Assembly: GCA_002687795.1 (NCBI GenBank)
Contig: NZBG01000038.1
Span: 1 to 28,579, forward strand
Length of the DNA stretch: 28,579 nucleotides
Reading direction: 5' to 3'
Source of the DNA: Candidatus Woesearchaeota archaeon
GTDB lineage: Archaea > Nanobdellota > Nanobdellia > Woesearchaeales > GCA-2687795
Shown here: in pieces, positions 1-7,401 of the stretch
How positions within the stretch are numbered: position 1 is the stretch's first letter
How the letters are laid out: the number at the start of each line of letters is the position of its first letter
The notes under the pieces: generated by a model
Database searches by the model: none
The model's input: the letters and a program-made list of their open reading frames with translations, nothing else
Told to the model about the DNA's origin: nothing
Position numbers and translations under genes: made by a program

Positions 1-89
1 CCAGGGATATTGGAATTTTGGCGGACAACAAAGGAAAGTTACTTCCTTTGCTTAATATGATACCCCGCACTTTAGTGCGGGGAGGTTCA
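1..89 (+). mobile_element. IS200/IS605-type right end / possible 3' part of a TnpB omega-RNA (truncated by window edge)
   Basis: A perfect 8-bp hairpin CCCCGCAC-TTTA-GTGCGGGG (63-82) is followed at once by AGGTTCA (83-89). A second stem, CAAAGGAA/TTCCTTTG, lies upstream at about 29-50. From general knowledge, a GC-rich hairpin with a CTTTAG loop followed by GGGAGG and TTCA is typical of IS200/IS605 right ends that form the 3' scaffold of TnpB guide RNAs. The bases after position 89 would then be the guide. No tnpB or tnpA is visible because the window begins here; the short open frames across 1-108 are not recognisable. A plain transcription terminator is an alternative, since a T-run (90-96) follows the hairpin. 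Confidence 0.45.
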
Positions 90-156
90 TTTTTTTAAAC
101 CTCCTTCTAATTTTATTCGTGAAAGCAATGAATAATTTATATAAATATTTCTTTTT

Positions 157-1836
157 TTAAATCTTCTCAGAAGCACCCTTCTTTTTCTCCTTCTTCATTA
201 TAGAGCCAACCAAAAAAAGCCCAAGCATAACTGCAATGCCAAACCCAAAGATAGAAAATACGGAAAGGCCGTATAGCATAGGCCCTCTTCCTATATATGA
301 AATCAATGCAGAGGCAATAATCAGGCTGGCAATTATAAGACCATAGGTCAGCCTGTTGCTTGACTTATCCATTTCCAAAGTAAGCCTTTTAATATCTGTA
401 TCTTCTATATCAACCTTTATTGAGCCTGCTTCCAGCTTTTTGAACACATTTAATGTTCTTTCCGGGAATGTTTTTACCAAGTCTTTATACTTTATGCCGG
501 TTTTAATTATCTCTTTCTTGGCATTTTCTATGCCATACCTCTCCAGCTTTTTCAGGAATGGCTTGGAATATTTGGTTATTCTGAAGTTTTGGCAATATCT
601 CAAGGCAAGCCCTTCAAGTGTAACAACAGTTTTCCCAAACAAAATAAAATCTATTGGCAGCTTTACCTTATGCTTATGAACAAGCTCAAACACATCTTCT
701 AACACATAACTAACCTTTACCTTTTTTAAGGAGCCATCCTTTAAAGGCCTTATAAGATCCTCAAGATCCATCTTAAACCTGGCGGAAGCCTCTTTAGTTG
801 ACATGCCCATCTTTATGAACACATTCATTACCATGTCAAGATCATCTTCAACTATGCCATAAAAGAGGTTAGTTGCCATTTTCTTGAGTTCATCATCAAA
901 ATAACCTACAATCCCAAAATCAACAAAAGAAATAACGTTTCCCTTGCTTACAAGGATATTCCCCGGATGGGGATCTGCATGGAAAAACCCATGAACAAAT
1001 ATTTGGGTAAGAATTGCTTCAGTCCCGTTTCTTATAAGCTTTTCAACATTATAATGTTTCCTTTTTATTTCTCCGAGATTATGCAGTTCGGTGCCATCTA
1101 TATACTCCAATGTTAACACATCCCTTGTTGTGAACTCGCTATACACCTTAGGAATCCTTACTGTTTTGCTGCCTTTGAAATTATAATAAAACCTTACAGC
1201 ATGCCTTGCTTCCATCTTAAAGTCCAACTCATTCCTTGTCCAGGTCTCGAACTCTTTTATAACGGAAATAGGCGAGTAATCCCTTAGCTTTGGGATATGC
1301 TTCTCCAGATGCTCAGCCAGAAAGTACATAATGCTGATATCTTCTTCCATAAGCTCTTTGATTTTAGGCCTCTGGACCTTCACAGCAACCCTTTCCCCGT
1401 TTTTCAGCTTTGCTTCATATACCTGGGCAATCGAGGCAGAGGCAATTGGCTTTTTATTAAAATAAGAAAAAATCTCATCCAACGGCTTTTTAAGCTCTTT
1501 CTCTATCTGTGCTTTCATACCCTCGAAAGGAACAGGAGGCACCCTATCCTGAAGCTTCTCAAGCTCTTTAACATAATCCATAGGAATAAGGTCCGGCCTT
1601 ACGCTTAGTAATTGGGCAAGCTTGGTAAAAGCGCCTCCAAGCTCTTCAAACACAAGCCTTACTTTCTTTGGATCTTCATTCCCTTCCTCAAACTTCTTTC
1701 TCTGCAGCCTTTTGTGCAAAGGAAGGTGATGCTTTAGTTTTAATTTCTGGATTATATGGCCCAGTTCATATTTGAGTAAAGTATTTAGAATATGCTCAAA
1801 CCTCTGAAGATTTCTTATTGAACGGAAGATAGCCAT
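157..1836 (-). CDS. ABC1/UbiB-family protein kinase-like ATPase
   Basis: The 559-aa protein belongs to the UbiB/ABC1/COQ8 family of atypical kinase-like ATPases, which in bacteria and mitochondria support quinone or isoprenoid-lipid biosynthesis; the archaeal role is not established. Visible features are the N-terminal family motif region near residues 66-92 (GGAFTKLAQLLSVRPDLIP), the alanine-rich loop (KPIASASIAQVYEA), the nucleotide-binding lysine in AVKVQRP, the catalytic loop FFHADPHPGNI and the metal-binding VDFGIVGYF. Two hydrophobic segments near the C-terminus (about 500-550) should anchor it in the membrane. The family's KxGQ motif reads KLAQ (72-75), so the usual Gly is Ala. It lies 35 nt downstream of trm1 on the same strand and ends next to the mobile-element-like hairpin at the window edge. 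Confidence 0.9.
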   Translation of the reverse strand: MAIFRSIRNLQRFEHILNTLLKYELGHIIQKLKLKHHLPLHKRLQRKKFEEGNEDPKKVRLVFEELGGAFTKLAQLLSVRPDLIPMDYVKELEKLQDRVPPVPFEGMKAQIEKELKKPLDEIFSYFNKKPIASASIAQVYEAKLKNGERVAVKVQRPKIKELMEEDISIMYFLAEHLEKHIPKLRDYSPISVIKEFETWTRNELDFKMEARHAVRFYYNFKGSKTVRIPKVYSEFTTRDVLTLEYIDGTELHNLGEIKRKHYNVEKLIRNGTEAILTQIFVHGFFHADPHPGNILVSKGNVISFVDFGIVGYFDDELKKMATNLFYGIVEDDLDMVMNVFIKMGMSTKEASARFKMDLEDLIRPLKDGSLKKVKVSYVLEDVFELVHKHKVKLPIDFILFGKTVVTLEGLALRYCQNFRITKYSKPFLKKLERYGIENAKKEIIKTGIKYKDLVKTFPERTLNVFKKLEAGSIKVDIEDTDIKRLTLEMDKSSNRLTYGLIIASLIIASALISYIGRGPMLYGLSVFSIFGFGIAVMLGLFLVGSIMKKEKKKGASEKI

Positions 1837-1871
1837 TTTACCTTTTTTTAATTAAATTAAGTTAAGGGTTA

Positions 1872-2993
1872 TTAAGTTTTTCTTTTTATTAGATTTATGA
1901 GTGCTTTAAGGTTAATACAACTTTTTATCCCAAGAGCATCAAAATGAGTTTCTGAGCATTTATTACTTTTCCTTATATTTTTTATTAATTCCTCTTTTTT
2001 TGGTATAGGATCTATTTTATAGTGTTTGCATATATTATGTATATTATAAAAACTAACTTGACTTATTTTAGATTCCTTTGAAATAATATCAAGGAACTGT
2101 TCTAACTCTTTGTTTTTGTTAAGCTTTTGCATATTCTTAACCAACTTAGAATCCCATAACCCGCCAAGCCATAAAGGCCCAGTGTAATCTAATTCTTTAT
2201 TGCATTCAGGGCAGCTTTTTTTGTTGAAGATGTCTTTTACAGCCTTTCTATATAGACAATTATTGCAATATATAACATAACCGTGCTCCTTTAATAATTT
2301 ATCAACCTTCTGCTTCCCCTTCTCGCAAACTAAAAAGGTTCTTAGGTAATGATCTTTAGAATAAGAGAATATTGGTGTTAATGCCTTATCATACGGTGAG
2401 GCGATTAACTGAGCTTTTCTTATTAGGATTCTCAGCCCGGTTTCATGCATGAACTCGTTTTTTAGTGGTTTGGCCCAATACTTCCTCAGGCATGGTTTTG
2501 GGAAAGAGCCAGCAAGGCAGCCCGTATCTGTTGCTGTAACTGCTAGGATTCCGTCCCTTGCTAATCTTTTAACTGAGCGGTCTAAGAAATCAGATGGCGG
2601 GCCGAAAGGGTCAATGTCAATATAATCAAACCCTTTTAATGACAAAAGGAATTCATTTGCATCTTTGTTGTAAACCTTGATTTTATCATTGATTAGTTTG
2701 TTAAGCTTAAAGTTTTGCTTTATTAGTTTGTAAGCATTAATATTAATGTCATTAAAGGCAATGTTCTTTATCTTATTTTTTCTTAATTCCAACAGAAACC
2801 TGATGCCTCTCACACCTGATGCTGATAATGGCAAACCTATCTGCATGCCTTTTTTATTTATAGAATTCAGTAAAAGAACAGAAATATCCCTGTTGGATTT
2901 CATCATAGGGTTATAGAACACCGGAAGCTTTTTGCTTACTTTTCCTGTTGGGATTTTTATTGAAGCTTTGCCTTCTTGAATGATTTTATACAT
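1872..2993 (-). CDS. trm1: tRNA (guanine(26)-N(2))-dimethyltransferase Trm1
   Basis: The 373-aa SAM-dependent enzyme methylates G26 of tRNA, at the junction of the D and anticodon stems. The N-terminal half is a Rossmann-type methyltransferase with VFYNPMMKSNRDIS near residues 25-38, which is typical of Trm1, and the catalytic IDIDPFGPPSDF (DPFG at 128-131). The C-terminal half carries two Cys pairs (CNNC and CPEC, roughly 243-265) and the TGPLWLGGLWD signature of the Trm1 C-terminal domain. Length is normal for archaeal Trm1 (about 370-380 aa). The start is ATG; an AT-rich TATA-like stretch lies about 25 nt upstream. The tRNA-Arg in this window has G at position 26, a suitable substrate. Confidence 0.95.
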   Translation of the reverse strand: MYKIIQEGKASIKIPTGKVSKKLPVFYNPMMKSNRDISVLLLNSINKKGMQIGLPLSASGVRGIRFLLELRKNKIKNIAFNDININAYKLIKQNFKLNKLINDKIKVYNKDANEFLLSLKGFDYIDIDPFGPPSDFLDRSVKRLARDGILAVTATDTGCLAGSFPKPCLRKYWAKPLKNEFMHETGLRILIRKAQLIASPYDKALTPIFSYSKDHYLRTFLVCEKGKQKVDKLLKEHGYVIYCNNCLYRKAVKDIFNKKSCPECNKELDYTGPLWLGGLWDSKLVKNMQKLNKNKELEQFLDIISKESKISQVSFYNIHNICKHYKIDPIPKKEELIKNIRKSNKCSETHFDALGIKSCINLKALINLIKRKT

Positions 2994-3032
2994 AACACTT
3001 AGAATATTTGTTTTGTTTATTAAAGCTTATGC

Positions 3033-3734
3033 TTAAAACAACCTAAACCCTTTCCCTTCCTTAGTTCCAATAATCCCGCCTTCAACAATTTTAAACAGAA
3101 TCTCTTTCTGGTCTGCTATGCTTCTATGCTTTCTCAGGATGCATCTCCTGTTTCCTGAGGGCGTTATCTGCAGCTCTAACAAACATTTGCTGCCATACTT
3201 CAGTATATCCCCACCAACTATGTTAACCTTATCCTTATCATCGAAGTTAGCATAAACCTGGTTTGTAATCAGCACAGGAATCCTGCCTTTCCTGCTTAGC
3301 TCGATCAAATAGCCTAACTGTTTTCCAAGCTCCCTGTTAATAGCATGCACATCATCGCAGTTGCCAAACTCTAACCTGTATAAAGCAGCGATTGTATCAA
3401 CTATGACAAGGCCAATGTTCTCAGATTTCAGCTCATTTAATTTCCTGAAAGCCTTTTTTTGCTCTTCAAATGTTGAAGGTTTTAAAAAAATAATATTCTC
3501 TAAAATCTTTTTATGGTCAAAAGCGATCTGTTTTACCCTTTCAACAGAGAAATTGTTTTCAGTGTCAATATAAACAACTTTTTTCTTATTCCTTACTGTG
3601 TTAACCGCGCTGAGAATGCATAGATTAGTCTTGCCGGAGCCGGCAGGGCCATAGACTGTTGTTATTATATCTTTCTCATAGCCCCCATCTAATAAGCTGT
3701 CCAGTATTTTGCTTCCAGAAGGTAATCTGTTCAT
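3033..3734 (-). CDS. radB: RadB, RadA/Rad51 paralogue (DNA repair and recombination protein)
   Basis: The 233-aa RecA-fold ATPase has Walker A GPAGSGKT (29-36), Walker B VIVD (110-113) and ITNQVY near residue 156, matching the Rad51/RadA core. It lacks the N-terminal helix-hairpin-helix domain of RadA, and its length is that of the archaeal paralogue RadB, which is known to bind DNA and to assist RadA in homologous recombination. It follows the small zinc-ribbon gene by 8 nt and precedes trm1 by 39 nt, so the genes are probably cotranscribed. The assignment to RadB over RadA rests on size, the missing N-terminal domain and the MNRLPSGSKILDSLLDGG opening. Confidence 0.93.
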   Translation of the reverse strand: MNRLPSGSKILDSLLDGGYEKDIITTVYGPAGSGKTNLCILSAVNTVRNKKKVVYIDTENNFSVERVKQIAFDHKKILENIIFLKPSTFEEQKKAFRKLNELKSENIGLVIVDTIAALYRLEFGNCDDVHAINRELGKQLGYLIELSRKGRIPVLITNQVYANFDDKDKVNIVGGDILKYGSKCLLELQITPSGNRRCILRKHRSIADQKEILFKIVEGGIIGTKEGKGFRLF

Positions 3735-3742
3735 AATAATGA

Positions 3743-3919
3743 TTAATTAGGGCCTGTAAAGCCGCATGAAGCACAGGTATACTTTGCAGCAATCTCTCTG
3801 CAATGCTTGCATCTGATGATTTCAAACTTGCCGCAGTCAGGGCAGTTGAATATGGCAGTGCCTGGCTGATTAGTGATCCTTTTCTTACAGGATGAGCATG
3901 TTAAGTTTTCTTCTGACAT
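3743..3919 (-). CDS. Small zinc-ribbon protein (HVO_2753-like, DUF1610 type)
   Basis: A 58-aa protein was read by hand on the minus strand. It carries four CxxC pairs: CSSC (8-11), CPDC (26-29), CKHC (37-40) and CASC (49-52), ending in GFTGPN and a stop. This spacing matches the conserved archaeal small zinc-finger family in which two zinc sites are built from four CP(x)CG-like boxes; the haloarchaeal member HVO_2753 is a known example. Molecular function is unknown, though such proteins often sit beside translation genes. A TATA-like TTTATAAAT about 25 nt upstream of the ATG suggests it heads the radB-trm1-ubiB transcription unit as a leaderless message. Confidence 0.85.
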   Translation of the reverse strand: MSEENLTCSSCKKRITNQPGTAIFNCPDCGKFEIIRCKHCREIAAKYTCASCGFTGPN

Positions 3920-3941
3920 AGAATAAAAGATTGTTATTTTG

Positions 3942-3950
3942 TTTATAAAT
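3942..3950 (-). promoter_or_regulatory. TATA box of the zinc-ribbon/radB/trm1 unit
   Basis: The minus strand reads ATTTATAAA here, centred about 27 nt upstream of the ATG at 3919. That spacing puts the expected archaeal transcription start at or next to the start codon, which fits a leaderless mRNA. It is called from sequence only. Confidence 0.5.
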
Positions 3951-4021
3951 GTTACTTAAAATTGTATTTCCTTTTATTTAAAAGTAATTCTTCTCATAAG
4001 TTTCTGAAATATTACCATAAC

Positions 4022-4033
4022 CTTTATATATAA
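4022..4033 (+). promoter_or_regulatory. TATA box of the iron-sulfur/cysteine operon
   Basis: CTTTATATATAA sits 20-30 nt upstream of the ATG at 4054, the expected place for an archaeal TATA element serving a leaderless transcript. It lies directly before the palindrome at 4035-4048. Confidence 0.6.
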
Positions 4034-4034
4034 C

Positions 4035-4048
4035 TTTACAATTGTAAA
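4035..4048 (+). promoter_or_regulatory. Perfect 14-bp palindrome, candidate operator
   Basis: TTTACAATTGTAAA is a perfect inverted repeat occupying the space between the TATA box and the start codon of the HTH regulator. A dimeric repressor bound here would block the transcription start site. Autoregulation by the first gene of the operon is the simplest reading, but this is inference from position. Confidence 0.5.
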
Positions 4049-4053
4049 CTTTA

Positions 4054-4419
4054 ATGAAAATAAAAATGCCGCAGGAACTTGAAGTATGGTATGTATTGCC
4101 TGCTATAAGGAGAGAACTGACTAAGATTCTTGTTAATGAGCATCATCTTAGCCAGAAAGATGCAGCTTCAGCTATTGGTATTACTGAGCCAGCGGTTTCC
4201 CATTATCTTAAGTCCAAGAGAGGCAAGGATATTAAGTTCGATGATAAAAATCATGCTTTTATCAAAATATCTGCTGACAAGCTTGTTAATCATAAAAGCT
4301 GTACTATAAAAGAAATACAAAAGATCTGCAACCATTTTAGAAAAACAGGCTGTCTTTGTAAATTGCATAAGCAAGCAAATGAGGCTTTACCAGGCAATTG
4401 TGAGGTATGCATGCAATGA
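4054..4419 (+). CDS. HTH transcriptional regulator with cysteine-rich C-terminus (COG2522-like), likely Fe-S operon regulator
   Basis: The 121-aa protein has an XRE-type helix-turn-helix at about residues 18-58 (HLSQKDAASAIGITEPAVSHYLKSK), matching archaeal COG2522-type predicted regulators. The C-terminal half contains six cysteines (83, 92, 100, 102, 116, 119), including a CxC and a CxxC, suited to binding a metal or Fe-S cluster. It is the first gene of an operon with cysteine desulfurase, serine acetyltransferase and IscU, and its stop overlaps the next start by ATGA. By analogy with bacterial IscR or SufR it could sense Fe-S status, but that is inferred from context. Its promoter carries a palindrome. 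Confidence 0.75.
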   Translation: MKIKMPQELEVWYVLPAIRRELTKILVNEHHLSQKDAASAIGITEPAVSHYLKSKRGKDIKFDDKNHAFIKISADKLVNHKSCTIKEIQKICNHFRKTGCLCKLHKQANEALPGNCEVCMQ

Positions 4420-5567
4420 AAGTTTACCTAGACCATGGAGCTACAACACCTGTAGATAAAGAGGTTGTGAAAGCAATGCAGCCTTATTTTACTGAAAAGT
4501 ATGGGAATGCATCTTCATTGCACTCTTTTGGGAGGGAAGCGAAAGAGGCAATGGAAAAGGCAAGAAAGAGTGTTGCAAAGCTGATTAATGCAGAGCCTAA
4601 AGAAATCATATTCACTTCAGGTGGTACTGAAGCTGATAACATTGCAATAAAAGAGATCATGTTCACTAACAGAAATAAAGGCAATCATATCATAACATCA
4701 AGGATAGAGCATCATGCTGTTGAGAACACATGCAAATTCATGGAAAAGATGGGCTTTAAGGTAACTTATCTCTCTGTTGATAAAAACGGTTTTATCTCAT
4801 TAGATGATTTAAGGAAAGCAATAACAAAGGAAACTGTTTTGGTTAGCATAATGCATGCTAACAATGAGATAGGCACAATCCAGCCGATTGAAGAGATTGG
4901 CAAGATTTGCAAAGAAAATGATGTTTATTTTCATACGGATGCGGTGCAGACTGTTGGGAAAGTAGCTGTTGATGTTAAGAAGATGAACATTGACCTTTTA
5001 AGCTCTTCAGCTCATAAACTGTATGGCCCTAAAGGCGTTGGCTGCTTGTTTGTAAAAGAAGGCACAAGGATTGGCTCTTTGATCCATGGCGGCAATCATG
5101 AAAAGGGTTTAAGGGCTGGCACTGAAAATGTTTCTGGAATAGTTGGTTTTGGTAAAGCATGCGAGCTTGCAGGCAAAAGGATGGATAAAGAAGTAGAACA
5201 TTTAACAAAGCTAAGAGATAAGCTGATCAAAGGAGTTTTGGAGATAAAAGACAGCTGGCTGAATGGAGACCCTTCTAAAAGGGTGCCGGGAAACACAAAC
5301 TTCTCTTTTAGGTATATTGAAGGCGAGTCCCTGATAATGTATCTTGATGAGATGGGAATAGCAGCTTCAACAGGCTCTGCATGTTCTACTAAGGAGCTAA
5401 AGCCAAGCCATGTGTTGACAGCCATCGGCTTAAAGCCGGAAGAGGCTCATGGAAGCCTGAGGTTAACATTGGGAAAGGATAATACTGAAGAAGAGGTTGA
5501 GCATGTGTTAAAAGCTCTGCCCGAGATTGTTGAGAAGCTGAGGAAGATGAGCCCTCTTGCCAAGTAA
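4416..5567 (+). CDS. iscS: Cysteine desulfurase (IscS/NifS class V aminotransferase fold)
   Basis: This PLP enzyme takes sulfur from L-cysteine, leaving alanine, and passes the persulfide to IscU for Fe-S assembly and possibly to tRNA thiolation. From the start MKVYLDHGATTPVD, the PLP lysine is K201 in SSSAHKLYGPKG and the persulfide Cys is C323 in STGSACSTKELKPSH, on the long loop typical of group I (IscS) enzymes. H99/H100 and HTDAVQ (173-178) complete the active site. An ATG three codons upstream (4407) is possible, but 4416 gives the family N-terminus, makes an ATGA overlap with the regulator stop and places GAGG (4402-4405) 10 nt upstream. The length of 383 aa is normal. Confidence 0.95.
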   Translation: MKVYLDHGATTPVDKEVVKAMQPYFTEKYGNASSLHSFGREAKEAMEKARKSVAKLINAEPKEIIFTSGGTEADNIAIKEIMFTNRNKGNHIITSRIEHHAVENTCKFMEKMGFKVTYLSVDKNGFISLDDLRKAITKETVLVSIMHANNEIGTIQPIEEIGKICKENDVYFHTDAVQTVGKVAVDVKKMNIDLLSSSAHKLYGPKGVGCLFVKEGTRIGSLIHGGNHEKGLRAGTENVSGIVGFGKACELAGKRMDKEVEHLTKLRDKLIKGVLEIKDSWLNGDPSKRVPGNTNFSFRYIEGESLIMYLDEMGIAASTGSACSTKELKPSHVLTAIGLKPEEAHGSLRLTLGKDNTEEEVEHVLKALPEIVEKLRKMSPLAK

Positions 5568-5569
5568 AA

Positions 5570-6130
5570 ATGTTTGAGACCATAAAAGCGATTTATAAGA
5601 ATGATCCTGCAGCAAAGCCTGGGGAGTTTTTGGTTTATCCGCATTTGTATGCAGTAATGGTCCATAAATACATTGCAAAGCCATTGTACACTTTAAGGGT
5701 TCCATTAATCCCAAGACTGATTTCGCAGATATCAAAGTTTTTCACAAGTATAGAAATTCATCCAGGCGCAAAGATTGGCAGAGGCTTGTTTATAGACCAT
5801 GCTCATGGCGTTGTTATTGGTGAGACAGCAGAGATTGGAGATAACTGTGTGATGTTCCATAATGTTACATTAGGCGGAACAGGAAAGTACAAGGATAAAA
5901 GGCATCCTACTATTGGCAATAATGTTTTGATAGGAACAGGCGCTATCCTTTTAGGGCCTATTAAGGTTGGCAATAATGTAAAGATAGGCGCTGCAACTAC
6001 GATTATTAATAGGGATGTGCCTGATAACTGCACTGTGGTAGGAATCCCAGGCAGGATTGTTAAAGAGAATGGAACAAAGGTTAACAAAGAACCGCCTTTA
6101 GCACATTATCATCCAAGGAGGAACAATTAA
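5570..6130 (+). CDS. cysE: Serine O-acetyltransferase
   Basis: The 186-aa enzyme makes O-acetylserine from serine and acetyl-CoA, the precursor of cysteine. An N-terminal helical part (about 1-55) is followed by left-handed beta-helix hexapeptide repeats (about 60-165). IDHAHGVVIGETAEIG near residues 75-90 holds the catalytic Asp/His pair typical of the family, and GGTGKYKDKRHPTIGNNV follows. It is shorter than E. coli CysE (about 270 aa), like the short SATs of many bacteria and archaea. Only 2 nt separate it from the desulfurase and 1 nt from the scaffold gene, so cysteine synthesis and sulfur use are coupled in one operon. No O-acetylserine sulfhydrylase is in the window. Confidence 0.93.
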   Translation: MFETIKAIYKNDPAAKPGEFLVYPHLYAVMVHKYIAKPLYTLRVPLIPRLISQISKFFTSIEIHPGAKIGRGLFIDHAHGVVIGETAEIGDNCVMFHNVTLGGTGKYKDKRHPTIGNNVLIGTGAILLGPIKVGNNVKIGAATTIINRDVPDNCTVVGIPGRIVKENGTKVNKEPPLAHYHPRRNN

Positions 6131-6131
6131 A

Positions 6132-6512
6132 ATGTACTCAGACAAAGTTATGAAAATTTTCAAGAACCCTAAGTATATGGGAGAACTGAAGAATCCTTCG
6201 GGTGTTGGTAAGGTAGGTAATCCCACATGCGGGGATGTTATGGAAATCTCTATTAGAGTGAAGAAGAATAAGAAAGGAGAGGAAATCATTGATGATATTA
6301 AAGTGAAAACCTTTGGCTGCGTTGCTGCAATTGTTTCTTCAGATGTATTATGTTCGATGGTAAAAGGAAAAACAATTAAACAAGCATTAGAAGTTACTAA
6401 AGAAGATATTATTAAGCATATGGGGGGGAAAGTCCCTACTGAAAAAATACATTGCTCTCTTCTCGCAGCGGACGCATTAAAGAAAGCGATAGAAGATTAT
6501 AAGAATAAATAG
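6132..6512 (+). CDS. iscU: IscU/NifU-type Fe-S cluster assembly scaffold
   Basis: This 126-aa scaffold receives sulfur from IscS and assembles a [2Fe-2S] cluster. The three ligand cysteines are C33 in GNPTCGD, C63 in FGCVAAI and C108 in KIHCSLLA, and the cluster-release Asp is D35. Length and motif order are those of IscU and the N-terminal domain of NifU. A GGAGG just upstream (about 6116-6120), inside the end of cysE, is the ribosome site. It is the last gene of the operon; the convergent homing endonuclease ends only 2 nt beyond its stop, so no room is left for a separate terminator. Confidence 0.95.
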   Translation: MYSDKVMKIFKNPKYMGELKNPSGVGKVGNPTCGDVMEISIRVKKNKKGEEIIDDIKVKTFGCVAAIVSSDVLCSMVKGKTIKQALEVTKEDIIKHMGGKVPTEKIHCSLLAADALKKAIEDYKNK

Positions 6513-6514
6513 TG

Positions 6515-7336
6515 TTAAGTCATATTAAACACCTTTTTGTAGTATAAATATTTCTCATATTTTCTATCTAACATGATGCTAGATTCAGAATTCTTGTAAA
6601 TAAAATTAAGGATTTTAAAAAACTGAATTCCTGTATATTGTATTTTGAATGCTTTACTCTTTAGAGGATAAATCTTAACTTTATTTAGGTAGCATCTTTT
6701 GATTAGAACATCTTGAATTTGTTCAAGGAATGGCTTATTCCCAGCGATCATAAACTGTAAATGCGTTCTCTTTTTTCCTGTTATCGAACCGTCACCATCA
6801 AAAATTCCCCTTATAAAATGAGACATCAGAAAAGATGGAACTTTTACATGTTTTATACTCAAACTCTTTTTTGGGGTTATTCCATATGATAAAAGACGTT
6901 TCACAATTTTTTTAGAATAAATCTCTACGAAAACAGAATTATATTTTTTTACATAATGAATTTTCCCATTACTGTTAATCGCCTTTAAAAATTTTCTAAG
7001 ATGATTATCATCTATATTGCTTAATACAATTTTTATACCATTGGTCTTATTTAATATACAACCATCCGCAGCTATAAAACCTAACCAATAAGCAGAGATG
7101 TTATCTAATTTGTCAAAGAAGTTGTCATTTAAATTATATTTTCTTTTAAACTGCCCTTTATTCGGGAGATGTATATTATTATAATCAAGTGCCCTCAAAA
7201 TTGTTGATTTACTGCAGTTGAAAACTTTGGCTAATTCTGGAGCCGAATAGTTTTTTGTTCTTCCCAATTTTAATAATTCACTTATCTTATGTTGGCTATA
7301 TCCATTATAGAATACATTATTTTTCTTAATTTTCAT
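6515..7336 (-). CDS. Free-standing LAGLIDADG homing endonuclease-like protein with N-terminal HTH
   Basis: The 273-aa protein contains two LAGLIDADG motifs, WLGFIAADG (84-92) and FIRGIFDGDGS (174-184), each with the catalytic acidic residue (D91 and the D's of DGDG), so it should act as a monomeric DNA endonuclease. The N-terminus (about 14-50, SAPELAKVFNCSKSTILRAL) looks like a helix-turn-helix. ATG at 7336 is preferred over the GTG at 7345 because GAGGTG (7343-7348) is a strong ribosome site 6 nt before the ATG and overlaps the GTG. It is not fused to a host protein, so it is not an intein; whether it lies in an intron cannot be shown. It converges on iscU with a 2-nt gap. Codon use is visibly more AT-rich than its neighbours. 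Confidence 0.85.
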   Translation of the reverse strand: MKIKKNNVFYNGYSQHKISELLKLGRTKNYSAPELAKVFNCSKSTILRALDYNNIHLPNKGQFKRKYNLNDNFFDKLDNISAYWLGFIAADGCILNKTNGIKIVLSNIDDNHLRKFLKAINSNGKIHYVKKYNSVFVEIYSKKIVKRLLSYGITPKKSLSIKHVKVPSFLMSHFIRGIFDGDGSITGKKRTHLQFMIAGNKPFLEQIQDVLIKRCYLNKVKIYPLKSKAFKIQYTGIQFFKILNFIYKNSESSIMLDRKYEKYLYYKKVFNMT

Positions 7337-7342
7337 TTCAGA

Positions 7343-7348
7343 CACCTC
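7343..7348 (-). promoter_or_regulatory. Strong Shine-Dalgarno site that fixes the endonuclease start
   Basis: The minus strand reads GAGGTG six bases before the ATG at 7336. This is notable because many genes in the window appear leaderless; the endonuclease therefore has a transcribed 5' leader, which would include the hairpin at 7365-7397. Confidence 0.6.
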
Positions 7349-7364
7349 TGAAACCTCATCTGGG

Positions 7365-7397
7365 GTGAGATTTCTACACTTGTTAAAGAAATCTCAC
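7365..7397. other. 10-bp perfect hairpin upstream of the endonuclease gene
   Basis: GTGAGATTTC (7365-7374) and GAAATCTCAC (7388-7397) form a perfect 10-bp stem with a 13-nt loop. It lies 17 nt upstream of the ribosome site of the endonuclease, within its probable 5' leader on the minus strand, and just next to the larger structured element at 7402-7494. It may control expression or be part of a structured RNA; the strand is unresolved. Confidence 0.55.
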
Positions 7398-7401
7398 TAA
7401 C

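Noticed and set aside
1..108. Coding end of tnpB in the first bases
   Set aside because: Three short plus-strand frames are possible but none shows recognisable TnpB residues; the hairpin evidence concerns the RNA end only.
6515..7336. Homing endonuclease as an intein or inside an intron of iscU
   Set aside because: iscU is intact on the other strand with all ligands, and the endonuclease has its own start, ribosome site and stop.
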